Shown: piece by piece, positions 1 to 10,683 of the stretch
Layout of the letters: each line of letters starts with the position of its first letter
How positions within the stretch are numbered: position 1 is the first letter of the stretch
Assembly: GCA_009731375.1 (NCBI GenBank)
Contig: BJOX01000179.1
Coordinates: forward strand, 176,513-222,652
Direction of reading: 5' to 3'
DNA: 46,140 nt
DNA from: Paulinella micropora
Lineage: Eukaryota > Cercozoa > Imbricatea > Euglyphida
Made by a program: the position numbers and the translations under genes
Notes under the pieces: generated by a model
What the model was told of the DNA's origin: nothing
The model's input: the letters and a program-made list of their open reading frames with translations, nothing else
Databases searched by the model: none

Positions 1-109
1 GACTTTGCAAGGTATGCCTTGGCTGTTTAAGGAATACCTTGCCTTTTGATAAGTTATACCTTCGATTTTCAGGGTATACCTTGCCGTTTGAAGGTTTACC
101 TTAGCTGTT

Positions 110-110
<1 letters not shown>
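1..110. repeat. Cluster of degenerate CAAGGTATACCTTG palindromes
   Basis: Four to five imperfect copies of a 14-bp palindrome of the form CAAGGTATACCTTG occur within 110 bases, separated by short AT-rich spacers. The same family recurs at 640-775, 2730-2815, 3005-3175, 16995-17160 and 18665-19610. The positions fall in introns or between genes. No function is known from sequence alone; the palindromes could form hairpins in RNA or be remnants of a mobile repeat. Confidence 0.8.
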
Positions 111-144
<34 letters not shown>

Positions 145-153
145 AGAGGGAGG

Positions 154-200
<47 letters not shown>
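108..200. repeat. (GA)n microsatellite
   Basis: A nearly pure GA tract with a few interruptions. It lies just before the first visible exon, and its last AG could serve as the splice acceptor for that exon. Confidence 0.95.
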
Positions 201-202
<2 letters not shown>

Positions 203-571
203 TGCCATCATTGTCCTGGTGTGCTCACTAGCTGGGGTCTTGGCGACGAAATTACATTTGCACAACTGCAACGTGTGTACCCTCAACGGGACCCCGATAC
301 GGCTTGGGCGGAGGACATCATGCCTTTGGGCAACGTGGACGCATACAATCACGATCGCTACGGGCTACCGAACGTGCAGCCGTTCCAGCGCCAATGTCCC
401 CCTGGCGCATTGCGTTTGGTAGAGTGCCAGGAAGTCACCAAGACGTCTGAGCACATGACGTGTCTGAACCAATTGTTGAACTTTATAGTTCAGAGCGTGT
501 GGCCCATGCACAACGACATGATCATAAGTAAGTCCTCTATAGATACATGCGTGCATATATACATCCATACG

Positions 572-616
<45 letters not shown>

Positions 617-803
617 ATGTACGTCACCTTCATATTTCAAGCCATACCTTGGCTAGTTCAAGGTATACCTTGACTGGTTCAATGTATACCTTGACTATTG
701 CAAGGTATACCTTGACTATTTCAAGGCCTACCTTGGCTATTGCAAGGTATACCTTGGATATGTAAGGCAAACATTGAAAGGCTAACACACACATGCTTTT
801 ATT

Positions 804-835
<32 letters not shown>

Positions 836-900
836 CGTACACACAGACAGACATGCATACATACATACACACACACACACACGCATTTATTTACATACAT

Positions 901-942
<42 letters not shown>

Positions 943-1237
943 ACGTACACACACACTTGTTGTAAGCAGGTATGGAGCGGTGGTTCATGGCAATAAACAA
1001 GAAGAATGCACGTGACTACAACCCGAAGGCGGAGGAGCTCTGGTGGAAATTTTTTAACTATGTGACCCTGAACTTGCTCTACTGCGATGAAAATATGTTT
1101 CGAATGATTGTGTACTCAAGGGTACGGTCCTTGTACCAAAACGATCATCAGGGTTGGATGAATCGTTTGCAACTGTGGGCCTCCAGGCAAAAGAGGGAGG
1201 GACGCAAGAGCAAGAAGACCAAGCCCAAGCGTATGTG

Positions 1238-1268
<31 letters not shown>

Positions 1269-1457
1269 TAGTGTGTGTTTAATTTGTGCACGCACNNNNN
1301 NNNNNCGAGCTGCCCGCGCAAAGAGTTCACTATTCAGCATCTGGACAGGTATGAGCAACTCCTGAAAGCCCAAAAAGCAGAGGCAGCAAAGTCCCGCGAG
1401 GGGTTGAAGCAACGCGAAAAGGAATTAGGTATGTGGGAGAAACAAAAGGGGAAAATA

Positions 1458-1542
<85 letters not shown>

Positions 1543-2111
1543 TGATAATAATAATAATAATAGTGCTTCTCTGTCAATGGCTGATGCATTTCTGCACATG
1601 CGCCTCCATCGTCTCACCCGTGAGGGGNNNNNNNNNNAACGAGAACGACAAGGGTATGTATGTGAGTGCGGCTGTGTGTTAGGGTATGTTTGTTCACGCA
1701 CCGTTGCGTGCATGAAGTTATGTAGTACAGACAAGTATGAAACACTTGAACTGGCGCTTGTAGGAAGCGCCAAGCCTACAAGCGCCAAGCGTCGCAAGAA
1801 GGCGAAGAAGAACAAGAAAGAGATGAAGAAGGACAAGGAGGAACAGCAGGAAAGCTCAGGCGATGAGTCCACCAGCGACGACACAGAGGGGACGGCTGAG
1901 AAATGTATGTTTGTGTACGCACGCGTGCANNNNNNNNNNTGTGTATCTCCTGCCAATCGCTGAGCCAAAAGGCCATGTGCATCCAGTCCTCCATTCCATA
2001 AGGAAAGTCTCCACACCAATCGGTGGAATAAAAAGTGACGGCATAGAACATTACTCTAGGAGCTTTATACCAATCAGCCCATTGAAAAGGACCAATGGCC
2101 TATGTACTCCC

Positions 2112-2154
<43 letters not shown>

Positions 2155-2640
2155 NNNNNNNNNNAAACTGGCGCTTGTAGGAAGCACCAAGCGTCGCAAG
2201 ATGGGGAAAGGGAAGAAGGAGAAGAACGAGAAGGGGAAGAAGGAGAAAGAGGCGGAGAAGAGGAAAAAGGAGAACGAGGCGGCGAAGGGGAAGAAGGAGA
2301 AAGAGGCGGGGAAGGGGCAGAAGAACAAAAAGAATGCAGACAAGTCCAGCTCAGGTACTATCAGTGCAATCTAACATAGACACAGTCACGCACACACATG
2401 TACTACCCCTGACGTTCAGGGATGCAGGCCTCCTCGTCTGCTAGTGACGACGTTTCGGAAGGACATGCTGAAACAGAGGTGGAGAAGTTGTTGAAACTGA
2501 GGGTGACAAAAGGGACAAAGGAATATCTTGTTCGATGGAAAGGGTTTTCCGACGAGCACGATTCGTGGGAGCCAGAACAGAATCTCACTAACTGTGACCG
2601 TTTGCTGGCTGAGTTCCTAGAGCAGTCTGGTGAAAAGTGA
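201..2640 (+). CDS. Multi-exon gene ending in a chromodomain
   Basis: Proposed exons are about 201-527, 970-1230, (in gap)-1428, (in gap)-1653, 1731-1904, (in gap)-2354 and 2420-2640, ending in TGA. Every junction I can read is GT-AG and phase 1; for example 527 joins 970 to give an in-frame AGT codon. The first exons encode an aromatic-rich globular region I do not recognise. The middle exons are lysine/glutamate-rich, and two of them (1731 and 2165) start with the same ELALVGS-like peptide, so they are probably exon duplicates. The last exon holds a chromodomain: EVEKLLKLRV, then EYLVRWKGF, then SWEPEQNL, the usual strand and aromatic-cage layout for methyl-lysine binding. The 5' end is not in view and three 10-N gaps cut the gene. 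A chromodomain captured from a chromovirus integrase is an alternative. The chromodomain call is firm; the exon chain is an inference. Confidence 0.65.
568..613. repeat. (TATC)n microsatellite in the first intron
   Basis: About eleven TATC units lie inside the intron between exons 201-527 and 970-1230. Confidence 0.9.
640..775. repeat. Intronic CAAGGTATACCTTG palindrome cluster
   Basis: Six or seven copies of the palindrome family at roughly 20-25 bp spacing lie inside the first visible intron. Confidence 0.85.
813..955. repeat. (CA)n microsatellite
   Basis: Long CA tracts, interrupted by ATACATAC and ATTTATTTACATAC, reach to within 15 bases of the splice acceptor at 969. Confidence 0.95.
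1453..1562. repeat. (AAT)n microsatellite
   Basis: More than 30 AAT units in an intron of the chromodomain gene. The reading frames through it are artefacts. Confidence 0.95.
1939..2113 (+). mobile_element. 175-bp interspersed repeat, copy 1, bounded by (AAT)n
   Basis: This segment, from GTGTATCTCCTGCCAAT to GGCCTATGTACTCCCTAA, is found again in inverted orientation at 31622-31797 with about 90% identity. In both places it sits next to an AAT/ATT microsatellite at the CTCCCTAAT end; the other end abuts an N gap here and ATT repeats in the second copy. No terminal inverted repeat or protein is visible. It is probably a short non-autonomous element that inserts into, or carries, AAT tracts. 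Confidence 0.75.
2113..2154. repeat. (AAT)n microsatellite
   Basis: About 14 AAT units, cut short by an N gap. They flank the interspersed repeat at 1939-2113. Confidence 0.9.
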
Positions 2641-2727
2641 ATTCTTTTGTGCAGACTGTTTATTAAAAAAGTAAAATCTTGTATACGTGGAACAGCCATA
2701 TGGACATGGTCTGCAACGGCATTCATG

Positions 2728-2841
2728 CCCAGACTTTTCAAGGTATACCTTGTTAAGGCATACCCTGCCTTTTTAAGGTATTCCTTGACTTTGTAAGGTA
2801 TACCTTGGCTTTTCTGTAAGAGAGAGAGAGAGAGAGAGAGA
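2728..2841. repeat. Palindrome cluster and (GA)n tract
   Basis: Four degenerate CAAGGTATACCTTG copies are followed by about eleven GA units, just downstream of the chromodomain stop codon. Confidence 0.8.
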
Positions 2842-2872
2842 AGGTAAGATGCTCATGACCACTTCAATTCAG

Positions 2873-2961
2873 GCTCCAAGAAGTCCACTTCCTCTTCTTC
2901 CTCTTCGTCTTCTTCCTCTTCGTCCGCGCCTGCTGCGCCTGTGACTGTGGCAGCGAAACAG
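2873..2961 (+). CDS. Candidate serine-rich exon
   Basis: After an acceptor ending in TTCAG at 2872 and before a GTACAC donor at 2962, one frame reads SKKSTSSSS, then a serine run, then SAPAAPVTVAAKQ. The acceptor phase (1) matches the chromodomain gene's other introns, but the donor reads as phase 0. It could be an alternative exon of that gene or an exon of the next one. It is too short to identify. Confidence 0.4.
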
Positions 2962-2994
2962 GTACACCTACCTTTCCTGTTACATATGTTTATA

Positions 2995-3178
2995 TCTACT
3001 CAAACTCAATGCACAGATATTTCAAGGCATACCTTGGAATATCAAGGTAAACCTTGATATTTCAAGGTATACCTTGACTATTGCAAGGTATACCCTGACT
3101 ACTTCAAGGTATACCTTGACTATTGCAAGGTATGCCTTGACTACTCAAGGTGTACCTTGACTATTTCAAGGCCTAGCG
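2995..3178. repeat. Intronic CAAGGTATACCTTG palindrome cluster
   Basis: About seven copies with spacers such as ACTATT lie between the candidate exons at 2873 and 3756. Confidence 0.85.
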
Positions 3179-3204
3179 CACTTGGAAGACAAATATGACC
3201 ATGC

Positions 3205-3691
3205 CTATGTATTTATTGATGTAGTTATGGATTGAGGTATTTGGTGTTATTGTTGTTGTATATTACAACACATAACCAGGCCGATTCTTTACAAGTTGAA
3301 ATGCTGTCGGTTGTGACCCTATTCCTGTACTTGGGGTAAGTTGGAGCTGGTCCGAAGGATTCCATCTTGTTACACCGCCGACTTCATGGGCATGGCCCGA
3401 TTTTTCGGGTCGCACATAGTGGGATAGATGCATGTACAAGGTGCCCCTTGTTGCCCAGGCCTTCCTAGTTGGTCAGGATGCCGGTCACAACCAAGCTTTC
3501 AATTTGTCTGGGTGCTGCCCGTCCAGTTGGGCAGTCACCAAACACAATAAGTGAGAGTCCCCTTCTGAAGACATTTTTTACATTGTAAATATATATTACT
3601 AATACTAATCAATCATGGTCACCAGAATGAGTATGGTGTGTGTGTATGGTGTGTGTTTATTAATGTAGTTATCGATTGATGTACTTGGTGT
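3205..3691. repeat. Pair of 40-bp direct repeats flanking about 400 bp with no gene
   Basis: The stretch around 3209-3247 (TTGATGTAGTTATGGATTGA and onward to TTTGGTGT) recurs with a few changes at 3653-3691, where it runs into an N gap. I see no gene in the intervening 400 bases. The pair may be the ends of a small insertion. Confidence 0.6.
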
Positions 3692-3755
3692 NNNNNNNNN
3701 NAAAAATAATAATACAAGAAAACACACAAAAAATGGTGTTTGTGTGTGTGGACAG

Positions 3756-4215
3756 AGACACTCCGCAATGAGGTCTTGGTAGCGCGTCTCCAGGCAGGGC
3801 GGGCATACGAAGTGGAGGACCGGAAGGATGAAGAGGGGGAAGGCGAAGCCGAAGCNNNNNNNNNNGTCCCTGGTCGACATCCAGGACGGGAGGGGTTTTT
3901 ACATGAGCTCACTCAGACCGATCAGCTTAGCCAAGGCGTCGACGCGAGCGCCGCTGTCGGACAACGACCGATGGACTTTATTACACAGAGCTTGTGGAAT
4001 AGTTTTGACGGCGGCCACTTTACTATGAACCAGATGTTCATGAACATGCTGGTTGTTTCGCGGCCCGAGCTCTTAAGTGCGATCTCCATGATCACCTGGG
4101 ACGATTTTCTCGAGAAGTACAAGACGGTGAAACCACACGGGGACAGGGTTACTATGGTGGAATGGCAGTTCAACCCCAAGGCGCTAAACCCCAAGAGCCA
4201 GCGTGTGCCCGGAGT
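3756..4215 (+). CDS. Coding exon(s) of unknown function
   Basis: An acceptor ending in GGACAG at 3755 opens, in phase 1, a frame reading TLRNEVLVARLQAGRAY, then a KDEEGEGE acidic stretch. A 10-N gap follows, and then about 110 residues with PMDFITQSLW, HFTMNQMFMNML and ISMITWDDFLEKY. The matching phase and position suggest it continues the chromatin-type gene upstream. Coding ends near 4215, where an LTR-like region begins, so the gene may be interrupted by the retroelement. No family is recognised. Confidence 0.5.
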
Positions 4216-4661
4216 GCTGCTAGAAACCAGCAGGAGACCTATTAATATAATTAACAGGATAGGTCCGGCATATGTAATGTGTGTCGTTAGAGCCATTACT
4301 TATGTCCGGCCTAGTATGTAATCGGGCTGTTCCCTTGGTGCCCTTTTCTCAACAAAGTTTCCGTTAGTCATAGCTATTTCAATTTAATTCACCAATACTT
4401 GGATAGGTGATTTGTCAATAGGCCGGACAGTCAATAATACCAATGTTAACTGAAAGTGCCAGCCGACAGACCAGCACCTGAGTTAGTCAGTTTGTGACGT
4501 GGAAGTCAAAGAGTCAGTTCTTTATGTATACGAGTTATTAAAGTGCGTTTCCATACTGCGTGATAGTCTTGCTAGGTAGCCCGGATAGATCCTGAAGAGA
4601 TCGGTAAAGGTTCCACGATGGGTAGCTTCCCAAAGGTTATGAGCCTTGGAGCGAGAAAAGA
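4216..4661 (+). mobile_element. Probable LTR and leader of a copia element
   Basis: This non-coding stretch separates host-like exon sequence from a + strand gag ORF. It contains TATA-like and polyadenylation-like runs and several repeats of GGCCGGAC/GTCCGGC. I could not find a second LTR copy in the window, so this is judged only by position. Confidence 0.35.
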
Positions 4662-6040
4662 ATGGGTTTAAAGCAAGCGTACATCCCGCAGTTGGATGGT
4701 ACCACTCGGAATTATTCCGACTTTCGTTACAAGCTAATAAGCAATGTCAAAGGCATTAGTGCCTGGCATGGTGAGTGTGTTACGCTAGCATTCGATGACC
4801 CAGCAAAAGCAAAAGCCAAATATCCGTACGACCCAGCGAAAGCGATGGAAATTGAGGAGAGGGAGTTGCCCGATGAACCAGACTCAGAGGATACTCCTGA
4901 CACAGACTCAGACAATGATGGCAGTGTCTCAGACGGGGGTAGACAGAGACCAAAAACGAAGAAAGAAGAAGGCAAAACAACTCCTGAAGAAAAACCGAAG
5001 GATTGGGCAAAGCTGACGGATGAACAAAAGAAGCAGTGGAGAGAGAAAAGAGCTAAGAAACTGAAACGCGAGAAAAGAAGACAGTCGAAACGAGCACACA
5101 CACTAAGAGTGAAAGTGATACAGAAAGAAAAGAGACATTATGAACGCATGCGAACACTACAACTGATTCTGTCTGTTGCTTTTTCTCACCCTGTTGTTGT
5201 TCGATATTTGCGCACTAAGACAGTGACTGGCCCGATAGAGCTGATAGAGGCAGTCAGGGCCAAGTTCGGTTCAATCTCCGGGGTTAGCAAAAACATTGAA
5301 GCACAAGTTTTCGAAAACATGTATCCAAAACCCTGACAAAATGTTGATGCATGGTTGAATGACTATGTTGCAATGAAAGGTGAGGTAGAGAGTCATAGAA
5401 CCCATCCCTTTGACGAAGATGACCTAGTGAGAAGACCTTGCTAAGCTTGCGAGGCACCCCGCATATGGAGAGAGTTTCAAAGCACTTCACTTCAACCTAC
5501 CACCCAACCTAAGACCTGGATTTGACGATCTAGTGATAGTGCGAGAGACACATGGGCGCTGTGGAGAAAGGATTAGTGGAAGGGAGAAGAGAGGAAGGAG
5601 AGACCTGACAAGCACACGATGCAGAAGAAAGAGGCAAATCTCTTGATAGGTGATCAGGGAGATGAGGAGGAAGGGGGTAAGGGCAAGTACAGAAAGTTCA
5701 AGAAGAAGGAGGAGTGGTGGTTAAAGGTCACTTGCTATGAATGCAACGAGAAAGACCACACGAAAAAGTATTGCCCAGCAAAGAAACCCCGTAAGAAAAA
5801 CCAAGTGAGTGAAGACAAAAACGACAATGAGAAGAAAAAGGGAAAACCTCAAAGCACAAAGAACAAAAAGTCTCGTAAAGATGTGAACCTCATAAGAGAG
5901 GAGGAACGAGAACAAGAAGGGGACACCGAAACAGATAGCGACGCTTTACTAGTTTTCATGGGGGGAGATGTCCCAGACGAAACTGGGGAAACCCCTGACG
6001 AAGAGAGAGGTAGGGAGAGAGCGAATGTCTACCTTTCTAA
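4662..6040 (+). pseudogene. Copia-type gag with CCHC zinc knuckle, decayed
   Basis: The frame opens at the ATG at 4662 (QLDGTTRNYSDFRYKL, typical of the copia gag N-terminus) and runs through a highly charged insert to 5336. There an in-frame TGA occurs, after which the same frame goes on with QNVDAWLNDYVAMKG. At least two frame changes follow (near 5432 and 5560). From 5619 the frame carries a nucleocapsid knuckle, CYECNEKDHTKKYC, which fits CX2CX4HX4C exactly, followed by a basic tail. Gag packages retroelement RNA into cytoplasmic particles. With one stop and two slips this copy is probably dead. The pol expected downstream on the same strand is absent; instead, - strand coding begins at 7066. 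Confidence 0.75.
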
Positions 6041-6201
6041 TTGTTCCAGGCTTGCAGGGATAAGACGCATACAGCGTTACCTCCCCCGTTTTGCCTTCTG
6101 CCTGTCTACTCTTCTGTCTTTCTCTTTTGGGGTTTCCCTCCCCATTCACCCCACCACACCTCTATTCTTATTCTGTGGGGGTTCATAACGCTCATTGATG
6201 C

Positions 6202-7066
6202 CTAATGGGGTGTCAAACTCGTTGTCCCACCTATAAAGGAGGGTCGACATGAGCCCCTCTGACAAGTACGTCTTTCTCCTCTAATCTTATGGGGTGTTTC
6301 AGTATGACCAACTGTCCATTTTTGATGGACGATAGACCGATGATGGGTATAATCCATCCTGCCGGTAGAGGCAATATTCACGGGTAACCTGGCATCAAGG
6401 AGCATGGTCCTTGACACCGTAATTGGTCTGCCGTGTCCATTGATACGCGTGACTCTTGCCGTCCCCTCCTGTCCTATCTCACACTCTCCATTACCTGTTA
6501 CTAGCTTGACAGGGGGTACGGACTTGATATCGTGTAATATTTCAGGGTTGCATGCAATGTCTCGGGACGACCCGCTATCCTGAACTATCGTATTCTTCCT
6601 ATCTCTCCCCCCTTCTCCATCTAACACTATTGTATAGTTCTGTTTGCTGTTCTTGTGCTGTGATGGTGCTCGTGGCTGTGAGGTGTTGTTGTTTTGTGTC
6701 TGTGCTGGTGGGGACAGTGTTGTGCGTGCTGCGTGTGCTATACACTCCCTCAATCGCTCTCACCACATCTGTCAAGAACTCATCTCGCACTAACTTCCCT
6801 TCACTCACTCTCTTTACCTCACCACTGCTTTCTCTAATGCAAGTTGTTGTGAGTTGTTGAGCGAGCTGCGCTATGTCTTTGAAAGTGATGATGGGTGGTG
6901 TATTGGTGTGTGGTTGAGCTTGGGGTGTTGGACCTGGTTGTGGTGTTGAGGTTGCAGCCGTGCCTCCCCGCTGTTTCCTCTTGGCCAGGGAGTCCCCGGT
7001 CCCGACAACAACACTGGGCAGTCCGGCAGAAGCCGGACTCCCACTCACGTCGTGAGTATCCTTCAT
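6202..7066 (-). pseudogene. Copia-like protease region, inverted relative to gag
   Basis: Read from 7066 down, a proline/glutamine-rich linker overlaps a second frame (6753-6202) that contains a retropepsin-like site, TIVQDSGSSRDIACN, in the position of the DSGA motif of copia protease. A beta-strand-rich region and LPVNIASTGRM, typical of the end of the protease domain, follow. The two frames differ by one base, so there is a slip or frameshift near 6600-6750. The domain faces the + strand gag just upstream, so this part is inverted or belongs to another insertion. Confidence 0.6.
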
Positions 7067-7133
7067 ATGCTTCCGTAAATATTTCCTAATATTCCCTTTT
7101 CACGTAAATTGCAGAAATTCCGTGTCTATGTCA

Positions 7134-7745
7134 TCATCGTCCATACAATGCAGCCATAGCCATATCATGTCTGATTTCATCAGAGCATCGAGAGTCATTT
7201 TCATCATCATACTCCTCCCTCTCTTCCTCATCTTCTTCTTCCTCACTACTCTCTCTTTGCATTGGCGTGTCAGCTGTTTGCTTGACTTGTGCAGATGGTG
7301 CTGTGTGAGGTGTTTGTGTGGTGAAGGTGTGCTTTTGCGGTGTTGCCCCAAGACGCTTACTCCCCCTCACTTCCCCTTTCGCTCTATTCTGCTCACTCTC
7401 TCCCTTCCTCTGTGGAGTTTGTTCAGTGAATGTGGTAGTGAGGTTGTGCGGTATGACTATCCCTCTCGCTTTAGCATCTTCTCGCAAATCTCTCTCGTCT
7501 GGAAAATAAGGGGATTTAGGAGGACAGAGGTCTGGGCTGACAGCTAAGTCAAGCAAGGGGTACTCCTTGTCTTGCTTTTTGGCATGATACCCGCAAAATA
7601 GACCACAGGTCAAACGACAAGCTTGCGCAGCATTAGACATTAGGTCCCCGTTTGTCTTTCTCAAGAGAGATTTGACAAGGACTATTCTTTTTATTTTTCC
7701 CGTGACAAATAAGGGACCTCGGGCTGTCTCGTGAATACCTCGCAA
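7134..7745 (-). CDS. Charged ORF of unknown function within retroelement DNA
   Basis: A 203-residue open frame. It starts with a globular part containing a cysteine cluster (CRLTCGLFCGYH) and ends in an acidic EEEEDEEERE stretch. It lies on the same strand as the protease region below it and the integrase above it. It may be a variable retroelement segment or gag part; I do not recognise it. Confidence 0.35.
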   Translation of the reverse strand: MRGIHETARGPLFVTGKIKRIVLVKSLLRKTNGDLMSNAAQACRLTCGLFCGYHAKKQDKEYPLLDLAVSPDLCPPKSPYFPDERDLREDAKARGIVIPHNLTTTFTEQTPQRKGESEQNRAKGEVRGSKRLGATPQKHTFTTQTPHTAPSAQVKQTADTPMQRESSEEEEDEEEREEYDDENDSRCSDEIRHDMAMAALYGR

Positions 7746-7929
7746 TAGTTGTCTGAGGTGTTTCAGGGGCTGTGCTTTGACGCTGTGGGGTGGTAGTGGA
7801 AATGCCTTTGGTTAGCTGACTCTGAGAGCGTGAGGTTGGCGTGGCGGAGGGACTCCCTCCGTCGCTTTGACTAGTTTGGCTTGCTGGCAGGGGACGAACA
7901 CCTGGCTCAGTCTGGGGTTCCCCAGACTC

Positions 7930-7939
7930 GATCGAGAGT

Positions 7940-7992
<53 letters not shown>

Positions 7993-8064
7993 GAAGAGAG
8001 AGAGAGAAAGAGGTAGAGAGAGAGAGAGGGGAAGAGAGAGAGTGAGAGAGAGAGAAAGAGAAGA

Positions 8065-8107
<43 letters not shown>

Positions 8108-8221
8108 TCGATCGAGAGAAAGAGGAAGAGAGAGAGAGAGATCGAGAGAAAGAGGAAGAGAGAGAGAGAGAGAGATCGAGAGAAAGAGGAAGAGAGAGAG
8201 AGAGAGAGATCGAGAGAAAGA

Positions 8222-8264
<43 letters not shown>

Positions 8265-8325
8265 AGAGAAAGAAAAAGAGAGAAAGAAAGAGAGAGATAG
8301 AGAGAAAGAGAAAGAGTGAGAGAGA
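7930..8325. repeat. Long imperfect (GA)n microsatellite
   Basis: About 390 bases of GA repeats with GAAAGA and GATCGA interruptions, arranged as a higher-order repeat of roughly 45 bp between 8100 and 8230. It splits the - strand retroelement frame. Confidence 0.95.
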
Positions 8326-8329
8326 GTTG

Positions 8330-10053
8330 TGGTCGTTGGCACTTCGTCGAAGGTCAGGGTTGGTGGTGCGACAAACCCTGCGTCAGACAAAAATTGTGGG
8401 AGCTGAGACACGTAGTATTCCGTTGTCCTTTTGGTCGCACCGCCAGTTGTGAAGTCGTTGGTCACATCACCTGTGACAGAATCATCTTCGTAAAATTCCG
8501 GGATTTACGGTCAATGTGTTCCACTTTTTCCAACAACGGGGCTGGTTGTACCAAGGGTGGGTTGTCAAAAGACCAGGGAACCATCTCCAAGTTGGCGTCG
8601 TAGCCCCTTACGTTGGGATCGAACTTTACATTCCTCACTTCTGCGAATCGTCGTGCCTTATTCAACCACACACGGTAAAGTCGTCGGTAGATGTTGAAAC
8701 CTGTCAGAGTTGCATATATTGCCATAGGCATCCCCTTCTTTGCGTCGACCAGACGTACAAATGCAAGACAGCCTTGTAAGAAGCGTAGGAAACGAACGTT
8801 TCAGCGTGATCTCATAAGGTGACTGACCCTTGTAGGGCCCAATCTGCAAAGGCGTAACCATCCTTACTGCCCACTCAGCCTCATTCATTTCCTCCCAAAA
8901 CGCAGCAGGTAAGCTCGCGTCCAATCGAAGGGCAGTTGCACGTCTACCACTTGTCCTGTGATCACGCTCAACAATAGGATTGCTAGTAGGTTCGTTCCGT
9001 GGCGAAGGCTTCAAGATTATACCCTTGTTGTCGCAATACTCCTTGAGTATGTTGGAGGTAAAACTCCCCGTCGGTCCTAATTTGTTTTAGCTTTCTGCCA
9101 GTTTGAGTTTCCAAAAAATGGATTGCTCGTACCAGTTTTGCTAAGTAGTTTGTAGACTCCCTTGTTGGTGTGCAGGCGTTGATGCTAAAGCCAAACTTTT
9201 CTTTTGCGACCAGCTTGTACCAGTTTCCCTGCACAGACTTGACGGGCCAGGGACCACGAAAGTCAACATTGATTTACTCACCTATCTTGAACTCATCGTG
9301 CACGTGCTTGCTTTCCCTATAGAACGGCAGACGTGTAGATTTTGCCTGTAAGCACGGGTGACACTGTTGTGGTAACTTGACGCGCCAATCTTTTCCCACT
9401 ATAGTCCTGCCCTCTTGCTTTGCCAGTTGCTCCATAGCTTCGACGTTCGCATGGGCCGCCATCCTATGAAACGTCATTGCCGCTATCGGAGCTTTCGTTG
9501 GGCGTGGGTTGACCGAAAAGGTTACCCTACCTTTTGCTTTCCCCGTCACTGACGGTTCATAGCGTTTGTTGACGTCGAGCGGTGCTTCTCCCACGACGTC
9601 TATACGATACAGCTTATTAGACATCATACGTCCACGGCACACAACGTCGTCCTCATTGATGGTGACAGGCTGCTTCAGGACGAGCGCTTGGTTGTTCTGG
9701 AACAGCACGGCTTGCCTAAAGTCATAGTCCATGATGCCCGGCGATAGTATGTTGTATGGCGTCGTATCTGACACCAGCGCGTCGTCAAATTGAACGGTAG
9801 ACACCCCCCCTTGGCCAGATACAAAGTCGAAGCACGCAGTAGCCTGACGATTGACCTATAGGGGCTCGTTGGTGATGCCTGCCATCTTCGTTGTCGTTGT
9901 TTGCCGGATCTTCCTACGATTCATCGTTGGGTGCACCAGAATACAATTGCAACCTGAATCGAGTATAGTCTCTTTCTTTGTGTCAGTCTGTACATACAGA
10001 CTGATTAAATCATTGCCACTTTGCCCATCACCTAAAAAAAGCTGTTTGGCCAA
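8330..10053 (-). pseudogene. Copia pol: protease, GAG-pre-integrase and integrase
   Basis: Read downward from 10053, the protease active site ETILDSGCNCILV is followed, after a frame break near 9850, by a 176-residue GAG-pre-integrase domain with its zinc-binding pattern (MTFHRMAAHANVEAM and CHPCLQAKSTRLPF). Next come integrase core pieces (KLKQIRTDGEF, then NPIVERDHRT, ALRLDASLPAAFWEEM and GPYKGQSPYEI), and then the post-integrase RLYRVWLNKARR segment. The domain order protease-integrase is that of Ty1/copia. Several frame changes and a stop break it. Reverse transcriptase would be expected next, below 8330, but is not there; the only RT in the window is on the + strand at 14760-16576. Confidence 0.8.
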
Positions 10054-10376
10054 GGGGGGGGGGGGTCCCCTTTCCCCAAATTATAGTCATTTCATTGATT
10101 TTTTAAAGTTTTGCCGGTGATGTTTCTAAGTGAAATACAGCAGTACTAAGCTTGAAAACATATTAATTGACAGTTTTTATTGAATATAAACTTCGTTTTG
10201 ACTGAGTACCGGACAGTATTGCCAACATCCCCCCCCCTTTTCTACGTCCCGGCCGCGCCAAGTCTATCTCACCTCCGTAAAGCAAGGCGTAGTGATACAA
10301 ATATAACTAATACTACTTCTACTGCTTCTAGATCTTCTACTACTACTTCTACGATTTCCTTAGTATAGCAAGCTCG

Positions 10377-10421
<45 letters not shown>

Positions 10422-10683
10422 CCCCCCCNNNNNNNNNNGTTGAATAGCTTCACTAAGTTTGCATGTACATCGTTAATGATCAATATTTATTTGAAAGCCA
10501 AAAGTTAATATGTTTAGAGAAAAAAAAACATCCCCTTATAATTACATAAAATTTTCTTAAAAAATTCAAGATTAATAACAACTATAGAAAATTGATGTTT
10601 TCTAGTCACGTAGTAGGACAGCGATACTGAGCAGGAGCATAGCTTTCTGCGCTGCAGTAGCAATCGACGATAACATTTGTGTC
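10054..10683. other. AT-rich spacer with poly-G and poly-C tracts and a gap
   Basis: I see no gene here. The segment starts with G12, contains ATCCCCCCCCCC and a near-pure C run at 10379-10428 that ends in a 10-N gap, then continues AT-rich. It separates the MYND ORF from the protease of the - strand element. It may be an insertion of the poly-C-bearing repeat type seen at 29512, or an assembly join. Confidence 0.6.

Noticed and set aside
740-1000. Histidine/threonine-rich ORFs
   Set aside because: They are translations of CA microsatellites.
1275-1560. Poly-Ile and poly-Asn ORFs
   Set aside because: Translations of (AAT)n; only the part before 1428 looks like an exon.
7812-8465. Ser/Leu-repeat ORF, and the Arg/Glu-repeat ORF opposite it
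   Set aside because: Translations of the GA microsatellite; only the short ends belong to the retroelement.
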